Position numbers and translations under genes: made by a program. Below, piece by piece: positions 9,086 through 18,071 of a stretch of 57,383 nucleotides of DNA. The stretch covers positions 1-57,383 of the forward strand of contig CALREY010000010.1 of assembly GCA_943356435.1 (NCBI GenBank). Direction: 5' to 3'. Each line of letters begins with the position of its first letter. Positions within the stretch are counted from its first letter, which is position 1. A model generated the notes under the pieces. That model made no database searches. It was not told the origin of the DNA and was given only the letters and a program-made list of their open reading frames with translations. This stretch comes from Candidatus Altimarinota bacterium (GTDB lineage Bacteria > Patescibacteriota > Gracilibacteria > BD1-5 > UBA6164).

Positions 9086-9445
9086 ATGACATTATTAAAT
9101 AATAAAATTAGATTAAGTGTAACTAGAAAAGAATTAAGGAATAATAGTACAGATACAGAAAAAATTTTATGGAATTATTTAAAGTGATCAAAGTTTCATT
9201 GATTAAAATTTAGAAGACAACATTCAATAGATAGATATATAGTTGATTTTTATTGTACTAAATATAAAATTGCAATAGAAATAGATTGAAATGTACATAT
9301 TGATAGACAAGAATACGATGACTTAAGAACAGAATATTTAAATGCTTGCTGAATTAAAATTATAAGATTTACTAATGATGAAATTGTAAAAGATATTGAA
9401 AAAGTATTAAATAAGTTATTCCTATTTATCCGCCCTCCTTACTAA
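9086..9445 (+). CDS. DUF559 domain endonuclease-like protein (element copy 2)
   Basis: 119 residues, closely similar to the protein at 2770: KFRRQHSIDRYIVDFYC, IDGNVHIDR and IIRFTNDE are shared. Differences are concentrated in the first 20 residues and the last 20. The final codons run into the right terminal palindrome, so the protein ends RPPY at a TAA contributed by the repeat. Conserved catalytic-type residues are intact and TGA encodes several glycines, so the gene looks functional rather than decayed. Possible roles are element mobilisation or DNA repair; neither is shown by the sequence. Confidence 0.85.
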
Positions 9446-9479
9446 GGAGGGGGCTAGGGGGTGGTCTGTTGCCTTGATT
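9430..9479. repeat. Right terminal inverted repeat of DUF559 element copy 2
   Basis: Palindrome plus GGGGGCTAGGGGGTGGTCTG and TTGCCTTGAT, complementary to the left end at 9004-9060. Confidence 0.72.
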
Positions 9480-9529
9480 GAGTTGTATTACTGATGACTA
9501 TATTTACAAAATAAAATAATATTAAAATT

Positions 9530-10438
9530 ATGAAAGCAATAAAAATAGAGAAATTAGTGAAAAATTACCAGACAAACCAAGTTTTGAAAGAAGTAGATTT
9601 GGAAATAGAAGAGTGAGATTTTTTCGCATTGTTATGACATAACTGAGCAGGTAAAACTACTATGATTTCTATAATGACAAATCTAGTAAATAAAAATAGC
9701 TGAAAAGTAGAGATAAATGGAGTAGATATTGATAGCGATTTTGGCTTGGCTAGAAGCTATATTTGAGTTGTACCTCAAGAGTTCAATTTTGATATTTTTG
9801 CAAAAGTTAGAGATATTTGTATGACTCAAGCAGGGTATTATGGTATAGCAAAAGATGTAGCAAGTCAGAGAGTTGATTATTATTTGGAAAAGCTTTGACT
9901 AGCAGAAAAAGCAAATGCAAAAGCTAGAGAACTAAGTGGATGAATGAAAAGAAGACTTATGATAGCTAGAGCACTTATTCATGAGCCAAAAATATTGGTA
10001 TTAGATGAGCCAACTGCTTGAGTTGATGTAGAGCTTAGACAATCTATGTGGGAATTTATAAAAGAATTAAATGCAAATTGAACGACAATTTTATTAACTA
10101 CTCATTATTTAGAAGAAGTAGAAGCTTTGTGCAAAAATGTAGCTATAATAAATAAATGACAAATAATAGAAAATACATCTGTAAAACAATTACTTACTAA
10201 ATTGGATGAAGAAATAATTGTACTAAATACTCTAGATGATATAACTGAAATAAACCAAGAATTATTAGAAAAATTTCACGCAATAATATTGAATAAAAAT
10301 GAATTAGAAGTAACTATTTCTAAAAAATACAGTTTAAATGATTTATTCGTTGCATTAAATAATTCTCAAATCAATGTAACAAGTTTCAGAAACAAAGTAA
10401 ATAGATTAGAAAAATTGTTTATAGATATGACAAGGTAA
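9530..10438 (+). CDS. ABC transporter ATP-binding protein
   Basis: 302 residues. Nucleotide-binding subunit of an ABC-2 type exporter, cytoplasmic face. Walker A GHNGAGKTT (36-44), Q-loop VVPQE, signature ELSGGMKRR, Walker B ILVLDEPTAGVD and switch TTHYLEE are all present, with most motif glycines encoded by TGA. A C-terminal extension of about 85 residues resembles the regulatory tail of DrrA/CcmA-type ATPases. The permease gene begins 172 bases downstream; a palindromic repeat occupies the gap, suggesting insertion into an operon. Confidence 0.93.
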
Positions 10439-10562
10439 TCCCCCAATCCCTAACCCTTTCCCCCCAAGGGAGAAAGGGGATAATTCTAAAATTATTAAAT
10501 AATATTTATTTTTATAAATTTCTCCCTTTTCCAAAGGGAGTACCCGAAGGGGGAGGGATTAG
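10438..10562. repeat. GC-rich inverted-repeat unit between ABC genes
   Basis: The left half begins AATCCCCCAATCCCTAACCC and includes a CTTTCCCCCC/GGGAGAAAGG hairpin. The right half (10519-10562) is TTTCTCCCTTTTCCAAAGGG plus AGTACCCGAAGGGGGAGGGATT. The ends are inverted (AATCCC / GGGATT). The middle is AT-rich and non-coding. The right half recurs at 21884-21938. Confidence 0.7.
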
Positions 10563-10610
10563 AACAATAGTACAAACATTATTAATTTTATAACATTTCA
10601 TAAAAAATTC

Positions 10611-11366
10611 ATGACAGATTTAATAACATTAGTAAATAAAGAGGTTTCTAGATTCATGAGAATATGGAAACAAACATTACTACCACCAGTGATTACAATA
10701 GTTTTGTATTTACTTATATTTTGAAAATTTATATGAGAAAAAATACAGATAATAGAATGAGTTAGTTATATAGATTTTATTTTTCCAGGACTTTTGATGA
10801 TGTCAGTTATCACATCAAGTTATTGAAATACATCTAGTTCATTTTTTGGATGAAAATTTCAAAAAAGTATTGAAGAATTATATGTTTCACCTATTAGTCA
10901 TACTAAAATATTATTTTGATTTTGTATAGGATGAATTCTCAGATGAGTATTAGTAGGATTATTGGTATATATTACATGATTACTTATGGTAGATATACAT
11001 ATTTTTAGTTTTTTCTACACATTTTTGTTTATCATTCTTACTTCTATGCTATTTTCTCTAGCAGGTATTTTGAATGCTATATATGCAAAGAGTTTCGATG
11101 ATATTAATATCATTCCATCTTTTTTCATTACTCCGATGATTTATTTATGATGAGTATTTTATTCTATTAGTTTATTGTCACCGACTTGGCAAATTATAAG
11201 TAAAGTAAATCCTATCTTGTATATGGTAAATGGGCTTAGATATTGATTTCTAGGTATCTCAGATGTAAATATATATGTATCTATTTCTATTATATCAGTT
11301 TTTATAATAATATTTTCAGTTTTTAGCTTATATTTGCTAAAAAAAGGATATTGAATCAAGAGTTAA
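10611..11366 (+). CDS. ABC-2 type transporter permease
   Basis: 251 residues with about six membrane segments and the ABC-2 family pattern: a cytoplasmic N-terminal helix, then segments near residues 24-40, 57-75, 105-128, 137-160, 170-190 and 225-245. The block SFDDINIIPSFFITPMIYLGGVFY is the typical late segment of polysaccharide or drug ABC-2 exporters. It pairs with the ATPase just upstream; the substrate cannot be inferred. The stop codon touches a bidirectional terminator shared with the convergent gene. Confidence 0.9.
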
Positions 11367-11393
11367 AAAAAAGAGCATTTTATGCTCTTTTTT
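11366..11393. terminator. Bidirectional terminator
   Basis: AAAAGAGCAT / ATGCTCTTTT hairpin between convergent genes; the minus-strand gene's stop codon lies inside it. Confidence 0.85.
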
Positions 11394-11904
11394 CTATGTT
11401 TATATCAATTATATTGTACAGTTTTTTTATTTTATCTATATCTATTTTCATTGTATAATTTCCATTATCATCTGTTACTTTTTCTACTTCTATTTTGAAG
11501 CTTCATTTATTCAGAGTGAAATTTCATATCATATCCAATAATTCAGCAGGAATTCAATCAAAATTTGTTCATTTAAAATCTAGAGAAATAGTTTGTTTTG
11601 CTTTAGCAGTATCTAATAATCATTTTTTTATTAGATAATCTATTATTTTTTCTTCAAATACTTTAACTATCTCCAAATATTTATTTAACTCTATTTTCAA
11701 TTTATCTAGTTTTATTTCTGATAGTAGATTAGTTAGCTCATTTGTAGTGAAATCTCTGTGCTCAATCATATCCATTATCTTATTCACTTTATCTTGATCA
11801 ACGAAATAATCAAGCATTCTCTTATCTGCTTTTTTTTCTTTATCTCAGACTATTACAGTTTCATCTACTCATCATTGGAAATTAATTGCTTCTAATTTAG
11901 CCAT
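11380..11904 (-). CDS. Uncharacterised charged protein
   Basis: 174 residues, not recognised. Residues 30-95 are strongly helical and Lys/Glu/Asp rich (probable coiled coil); the C-terminal 70 residues alternate hydrophobic and charged residues as in a small beta domain (FKIEVEKVTDDNGNYTMKID). No signal peptide or membrane segment, so probably cytoplasmic. It is the last gene of a three-gene minus-strand operon, 18 bases after its neighbour. Confidence 0.7.
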
Positions 11905-11922
11905 ATATTATATTGTTAATTA

Positions 11923-12348
11923 TTATATTTTTCCTTCATATTTACTTACTTCTATATGAGTATTATTTCATACTTGTATTTTGTTTATCAAGCTTGCTAT
12001 GGTATCATTTATTTCTGTTCACATATTAGCAACATTTGTTTCTGTTCACATATTAGCAACATTTGTTTCTACTTCTTTTTCAGCATATTGTACATATTCT
12101 TTTACCAATCAATCATCAGTTACATACATATTGTTTGTACTCAATTTTCTATCTTTTACTTTTTGATTGATAGTATCTGCTACTTTTTGTAGATTATCAA
12201 TAAAATCAGCTATATCTTGTTCTGTTATATCTGGATCTTGTCTCAATTCTGATTGTACTTTGTCTTTGTTTACATCTACAGTATCAGCTCTTAGAGCTTT
12301 TTCATTTATTTTGAAATAATCGCTATTTGGATTTTGTGTTTCTGACAT
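11923..12348 (-). CDS. Uncharacterised protein with internal tandem repeat
   Basis: 141 residues, mostly acidic and helical, no recognised domain. Two perfect copies of a nine-residue unit, ETNVANMGT, occur near residues 94-111, encoded by a 27-base tandem repeat (about 12014-12067). The glycines in it are TGA. Middle gene of the three-gene operon; the upstream gene ends 11 bases before its start. No signal or membrane segment. Confidence 0.7.
12014..12067 (-). repeat. 27-base tandem repeat, two copies
   Basis: The unit TTCTGTTCACATATTAGCAA plus CATTTGT occurs twice in direct succession within the coding region and keeps the frame. Confidence 0.8.
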
Positions 12349-12359
12349 AATTTTTTAAA

Positions 12360-12665
12360 TTAAAAATTAAATTTTTTTTCTAGAGCTGATAGATTTAGTT
12401 TATCTACTCTGTTATCTATTTTTTCATCCCTTTGAATATATATATTATCTATTTTTTTTCATAATTTATTCAATTTTTCAAATATATTATCTATATTTGT
12501 AACTATTGCATTGAATGTGTTATCAAATGTTTCTTCATCATCTATACTTGTTAGAATTAGGTATAATTGTCTTAGATTTTTTGTCTCTATTCAGAATCAT
12601 TTGTCTAGATTCGCTAAAACATCTAATAATGATACTACTTTTTGTAGCTTTTGAGCTCTGTTCAT
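12360..12665 (-). CDS. Uncharacterised small helical protein
   Basis: 101 residues, almost entirely predicted helix with heptad-like spacing of Leu/Ile (LQKVVSLLDVLANLDK, IDNIFEKLNKLGKKIDNIYI), so probably a coiled coil. Not recognised. First gene of the operon with the two genes downstream. The promoter should lie in the 128-base divergent spacer shared with trpS. Confidence 0.7.
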
Positions 12666-12793
12666 AAATTATTATTATAAATTATTATAAATATTTTACC
12701 ATATATAAAATATTGTGTCAAATATCAAGTTTGTCTTTACAAATAAGTAAATAAAATTATTATAAACAAAATAAAATATTAATAACAATTACA
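12666..12793. promoter_or_regulatory. Divergent intergenic region upstream of trpS
   Basis: AT-rich spacer with several TATAAA/TATAAT-like boxes. I looked for a Trp-rich leader or T-box elements before trpS and found none. Confidence 0.3.
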
Positions 12794-13762
12794 ATGACAA
12801 AAATATTAACAGCAATTAAACCAACATGAAATGGTATGCATATTTGAAACTATATGTGAGCATTCAAGCCATTTTTAGAATTAGCAGAGGGTAAAGAAGC
12901 ATATATATTTATAGCTGACTATCATAGTTTGACTTCAGTACATGATGCTGAGACTATGAAGAGAAATAAATTAAGACTTTTGAAAGAATATTTCGCTTTA
13001 TTACCAAAAAATACAAAAATCGCAGTTTTTGAACAAACAAAAGTGAATAGAATAAATGATATAACATGGATATTATCAAGTGTTACACCTCTGAGTTTAA
13101 TACTTAGAGGACATAGTTTCAAGGATTCAAAAAATAAAAATAGTGAAATAAATATGGCTACTTTTAACTATCCTATTTTGATGACTAGTGATATTTTGGC
13201 ATATGATATTGAATTGGTTCCAGTTTGAAAAGATCAAGTTCAACATATGGAATTTGCTCGCGATATAGCTTGAAATTTCAATAAAACTTACAATACAGAT
13301 TTATTCAAATTACCAATATATCATGTAGATAAAAATCTACAAACAATTCCATGAACAGATGGAAGAAAGATGAGTAAAAGTTATGATAATTTTATATGAA
13401 TTTTTGATGACGAAAAAACTCTAAAGAAAAAAATAATGTCTATAGTAACTTGAAGTGAAACATTAGAAGAACCAAAAGACCCAAAAAAATGTAATGTCTT
13501 TGCTTTGATAAAGCTATTTGCAAGTGTAGATAAACAAAAAGAAATAGCAAAAAAATACAAAGCAGGGAATTATTGATATGGTCATGCGAAACTAGAATTA
13601 TTAGATATTATTTTGGAGTATTTCAAAGAAGCAAGAGAGAGATATAATAGTTTTGAAAATGATATGAGTTATATAGAAAAAAAATTATCAGAGTGAAATA
13701 AAATAGCCAATAAATTGGCAGATAAAAAATATGCTGATATGATGAATGTTATCGGATTGTAA
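12794..13762 (+). CDS. trpS: Tryptophanyl-tRNA synthetase
   Basis: 322 residues, normal for bacterial TrpRS. Charges tRNA-Trp. The class I signatures are HIGN (16-19, with the glycine encoded by TGA) and KMSKS (192-196). The tryptophan/ATP pocket blocks MTSDILAYDIELVPVGKDQVQH and PGTDGRKMSKS are intact. Monocistronic, with its own terminator. Although tryptophan appears to regulate the anthranilate synthase about 4 kb downstream, no leader peptide is visible here. Confidence 0.97.
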
Positions 13763-13782
13763 TATATTAAAAGTATTGCACA

Positions 13783-13818
13783 TAAATAGTCAAAAATAAT
13801 TTGACTATTTATTTTTTT
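13783..13818 (+). terminator. Terminator after trpS
   Basis: AAATAGTCAAA / TTTGACTATTT hairpin followed by a T-rich tract. Confidence 0.85.
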
Positions 13819-13859
13819 GTTTTATATTTGAAACCTAATTAAACATTAACTTTAATAAT

Positions 13860-16800
13860 ATGTCAAATATATGAGTTACTTTGTATTGAGCTGTCCCAGA
13901 AGTAGTCTGAGACCAAGAGATTGTTAGTTTAACATGATCGGCTTCTGTTTTAAATATGTTTTGAAATAGAATACTTATTGATATTTGACTTTTTCAGTGA
14001 GGAGAGTGATCTGATTTGTATAATAAAGAAAATACTAAATTTATTAATGACTTAGATGCTGTTTTTATCACACATTCACATATAGATCATATATGAAGAT
14101 TGCCTTTGTTACATAAATTGTGATTTAGATGACCTATCTATATGACAAAAGCTACAAAAGAAATTACTTATGAGATGCTTTTAGATTGTCTAAAAATTCA
14201 ACAATGAGATGCTATAATTAGAGAGAAAAAAAGTAAAACATTGGTAGAAAGATTGGAAAGATCACTTAAGATAAAAAGTGAATTATTAGCAGAATTCAAA
14301 AAGAAGAGGAGATTGGATGAGTCTAAACAAAATGATTTGAATGAAATAGAAGAATATTTGAATTTTTATTGAGTAGAAACTGATTCTGATATTGAAAAAG
14401 TATTATTTGCACTTAAACAAACTCTTTTTAATAATGATGATATCAATTGAGTTATGTCACTTATTAAAACCGTTGAATATAATGATGAAGTATTATTTGA
14501 TTCTAAAAAAATAAGTACTCATAATAATAATAGAGAAGATCAGGATTTGTTAAATAATTTACCTCAAGAAGTAGCCAATTGAAATACTCAAAAATTTGAA
14601 ATAGATAGAGATTCTGAAGCAAGAAAATTAAAAAGATTATGGTTAAAAAATCTTTTGGATGAAGTTAAATCTTTATTGTATGATAAAAATCTGAATCATA
14701 AAGATATTAATTGAAATTTATCAAAAAAATTAGAAGAAGCATTCACTTTTTGTCATTATGAATATCCAGCATATAACAAATGAAAATCATGATCACATAA
14801 AGATCATACAGATGAATATGAAGATAGATTTAAAGAATACTCTAAACTATTAAGTTTTTATTGAATAGATAAAAGAGATGATATAAGCGAATTATATATT
14901 AGAACTAAGGATTTTATTAAAGTATTGAAAAACAAATCTTCAGATGAAATAGCAGAAGTTTGATTTCATAATTATATGAATAAATGAATAGATAATACTT
15001 TTGAAATTTTGACTAAAGTAATAGAGTTATTTAAATTATCTCCAACTTTTAAAGTTGATGATATTTACAGTGCTTATGATAATTTAATAGTATTAAATCA
15101 AAAGAGTAAAAATAGAAACAGTTTAAGTATTACATATTCAGATGCTGCTCACTTGGTAGGTGCTTCAAGTGTAACATTAACTACTAAATTAATAAATAAA
15201 AAAGTAGATAATGTTTTAAAAGCTGGACCAGATTCTGTAAGTGTATTTTTCTCATGAGATATGTGAAGAATAAAAGATAATAGATTATGAAGACCTGAAT
15301 TACCACCAAAACCAGTTGATTATTTACAGATAGAAAGTACTTATGGATGAAGAAATCATAGAAATAGACAAGAATCAGTAAACGAATTGATAGATATGAT
15401 TGATAAATCTGAATGAAATGTATTAGTATCAGTATTTTCACAACAAAGATTACAAGAAATATTGTTAACTATATACGAAGAAAAACAAAAAAGAGGTGTA
15501 GATTTTATGAATTATGAAATATTAGTAGATGCACCATTATGACAAAAAGTAACAGAAAAATATTTAAAGTTTAGAAAAGATATATATGAACCTTTAAATA
15601 AATATTTTTATAGATTTTTATCTGAAGATGATTGGCAATTTCTTTATATGGATTTTGAAGCTGAATATTGTAACAAAACATTTGGTACAAAACTCTCTGA
15701 AGATCAAGTAAGAACTGCAAAAGATAAAGTAATAGTATTATCATCATCTTGAATGATGGATTGATGAGCAATTCAAAATCATTTATCATTTATTTTAAGT
15801 GATGAAAAAGCTACTTTATTAGCACCATGATATTTGTCTAGATGAACACTATGAAATGATATAATTTGGTGAGATAATGAATTTGTAACAGTTAAATGAG
15901 TTAAATGTGAAATAAAATGTAATAAAAAATACATAGATTGATTTTCTTCACATATATGACATGATGAAATTATTCAATATTTATTAGAAACATTAGAAGC
16001 AGGTAAATTAAATGCCTGAGCAACAATAGCTTTGACTCATTGAAATAGAGATTGACAAGAGATATTAAAAAAGGAAATAGAAGAAATATTAAATAGTGAT
16101 AAATTTAGACATTTATGAATAATTGTAACTCTTCCATGAATTTTTGAAGAATATGATGTATTAGATAGAAAATTTAAAAAATTAGATAAAGAAGAGGAAA
16201 AAAGGGAAGGAAAAACAGATGAACAAACTGATAAGAAAAGAGAAGTATCACTAGAAAAAATTGTTTATAAAAAACCAATAGTACCAACAGTAGTAAAAAA
16301 ATTAGAAGAAATAGAAGAGAAAAAAACAGATGAAACAGTTGCTCAAGTAGTTGCAGAAGAAAGAAATAGAAACAAAAAAGAAATAGTTCAAACTAAATTA
16401 TTAGGTGATATTATATCTAGGAGAAAAAAATCTTTTGAAACAGATTATTTAAATAAATTATTAGAAAGTAATTCTAGTAATTATTTAGAAAAAATTCAAA
16501 AAAATATATCTAGATTGTCAGCAACTCAAAGAAAAGAATTTTATGATAGAGTAGATAAAAAACTTACTAGAACAGATACTATTGATAAACAAATTAATAA
16601 TATTTGAAAGAAAAATACTAAATTAAAACTTATTATTGATGATATAATCTATTTTTTCAAAACTGAAAAACAAGAAATATCTAACAAAATCAATGATCTA
16701 AAAAAATCAATTGAACAATTAGTAATAGACAAAAATGAATTAAAATCAAAATTATATGATTTAGAAAATTTTAAGTGAGAAAAAGATGCAGATTACAAGA

Positions 16801-17738
16801 AAAAATTATCAGATTTAAGAAATAAAATTAGATCAAAAGATAAAAAGATAAAAATACATGAAAATGAAATAAAAAATCTAAAAAATATAATAGTAAGTAC
16901 TCAAAACGATATCTATAGAGAATCAAAATCATTGTTTTCTGATACAAATTTAGAATGATTTAAAGAAATATACAATAATTTATTAGTCGAATTCACTCAG
17001 GATTTATGAAACAAAATTATTAAATTATGAGATAAGAATATACAGGAAAATGATAAAAAAATAGATGCATTACTAAAAGAAAAAAGAGTGCATATGAGCA
17101 TAAATGTGAAAAAAAGAAAAGCTCATTTTTGATGAAGAAATTTGTATGAAGAATTGTATAATAGTACTGAAAAAGAGATTGATTTAGAAAAACTACAATT
17201 ATTAATAAATGAATGATTTTTTAATACACAAGAACTTTCATACATTAATTCAAAATTATCTATTATTAAATCATCTGATTGAGAAAAAAGAAACAAAGCT
17301 TGATCAATGAATCACTTGATTTCATATTTCAAAGAAAAAAGAAATGAAAATAGAGATAAATGAATAAATTTCACATTTTATATTGAAGATTTAAATAAAA
17401 AATGTTTATCATTATTATCAAAAATATTTGAAAAAGAAGAATTCAATAATGAAATAAAAGACAAATTTGATATATATTTGTTTTTGAATTCAAAGATGAC
17501 ATTCAAAGATTACATAGCAACTAAGTTTAATGTACAAAAACTATCTTGAATAAAAGAACACTTAGATAAATTTGATGCAGAGCAAGATAATATAGATTAT
17601 GTATCAAGAGTTTTAGATTTATTAGATTCTAAAAATAATTCAACAAATAATTTAAGTGAATTAAAAGATTTGAATTATTGAATAGTAATAACTAGATATG
17701 AAGTAGAAGATATACTTGGAATTAAAAGAGACAGATAA
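13860..17738 (+). CDS. Giant beta-CASP metallo-beta-lactamase-fold protein with coiled-coil C-terminus
   Basis: 1292 residues, over twice the usual RNase J/CPSF73-type length. The MBL core has HSHIDH (72-77), DAAHLVG with H431, and SGDMGR with D467. The beta-CASP motifs are ESTYGG (about 494), SSSGMMDGG (about 627) and SSHIGHD (about 698), so a zinc-dependent nuclease site looks complete. Between the first and second metal motifs lies an insertion of about 300 charged, helical residues. After about residue 760 the protein becomes Lys/Glu-rich with long coiled-coil stretches and a terminal domain of about 250 residues that I do not recognise. Probably an RNA- or DNA-processing enzyme; target unknown. 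Flanked by terminators, monocistronic. Confidence 0.88.
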
Positions 17739-17765
17739 AAAATAGCTTTTTAAAGCTATTTTTTT
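17736..17765 (+). terminator. Terminator after the beta-CASP gene
   Basis: AAAAAATAGCTTT / AAAGCTATTTTTTT hairpin beginning at the stop codon. Confidence 0.85.
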
Positions 17766-17796
17766 GTTCCTCCAAAGTCAACTTTTCCAAAAACTT

Positions 17797-17824
17797 TTGA
17801 CAAAAAATCAAAATCTAATAATCT
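17797..17824 (+). promoter_or_regulatory. Putative promoter of the trp leader
   Basis: A perfect TTGACA at 17797-17802 is followed after 16 bases by a weak TAATCT; TATAAA at 17830 is an alternative -10. Confidence 0.45.
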
Positions 17825-17855
17825 AAGCTTATAAATTAATTAACAAAAAATATTT

Positions 17856-17936
17856 ATGAAAACGAATATATTTTTAAATACTTGGACTATTGCCAGAATC
17901 TGAAATAATAGATTGTGGTGATTTTGCTATGCTTAA
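17856..17936 (+). CDS. Tryptophan leader peptide (candidate attenuator ORF)
   Basis: 26-residue ORF in code 25: MKTNIFLNTW, then TIARIGNNRL, then WGFCYA. It has two Trp codons (17883, 17916), a rare amino acid otherwise, and two TGA glycines, one directly after the second Trp. It ends 31 bases before a strong terminator and is followed by a TrpE/TrpG fusion gene, the arrangement of classical trpL attenuators. The Trp codons are not adjacent as in enteric trpL, and no clear ribosome site is visible, so the call relies on context and codon content. Confidence 0.68.
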
Positions 17937-17974
17937 TAAATATAAGCTTCAATTAAAAAATCAATACAAAAACT
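17922..17974 (+). promoter_or_regulatory. Candidate antiterminator pairing of the trp attenuator
   Basis: TTTTG(C)TAT at 17922-17930 can pair with ATACAAAA at 17964-17971, which would remove the base of the terminator stem. Alternatively TTGCTAT can pair with ATAGCAG in the terminator 3' arm. Both helices are short (7-8 pairs), so this is weaker than the thr case. Confidence 0.4.
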
Positions 17975-18004
17975 GTTGTTTCGGAAAGAAATAGCAGTTT
18001 TTTT
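17968..18004 (+). terminator. Attenuator-type terminator between trp leader and anthranilate synthase
   Basis: Fifteen-pair stem from 17968-17982 with 17988-18002 (two G-U), five-base loop, then T-tract. It lies between a short ORF and the gene it should regulate rather than after a long gene. Confidence 0.85.
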
Positions 18005-18009
18005 GTGCT

Positions 18010-18046
18010 CCCACCCCCCTAACCCCCTCTCTAGTAAGTAGGGGGG
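18010..18046. repeat. GC-rich repeat between trp attenuator and its gene
   Basis: CCCACCCCCCTAACCCCCTC followed by TCTAGTAAGTAGGGGGG, a degenerate member of the family of CTCCTTAGTAAGGAG palindromes. It occupies the same position relative to the attenuator as the DUF559 element does in front of thrS. Confidence 0.6.
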
Positions 18047-18071
18047 AAATAGATTAATAATAAAATATAAT

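Larger units (their letters stand above)
9004..9479 (+). mobile_element. DUF559-carrying inverted-repeat element, copy 2
   Basis: Left end ATCAAGGCAACAGACCACC through the CCCCCTCCTTACTAAGGAGG palindrome; right end CCCTCCTTACTAAGGAGG through GGTGGTCTGTTGCCTTGAT, an inverted match extending several bases further out than in copy 1. It contains one gene, a DUF559 nuclease, and no transposase. It lies between the flavoprotein gene and an ABC transporter operon. Confidence 0.72.

Noticed and set aside
12014-12067. Possible CRISPR-like repeat
   Set aside because: Only two copies, directly adjacent with no spacer, and within a coding frame.
11956-12192. Two overlapping plus-strand ORFs
   Set aside because: They lie antisense to the repeat-containing minus-strand gene and mirror its composition; no start signals.
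12666-12793. Trp leader in front of trpS
   Set aside because: No ORF with Trp codons and no terminator/antiterminator in this spacer.
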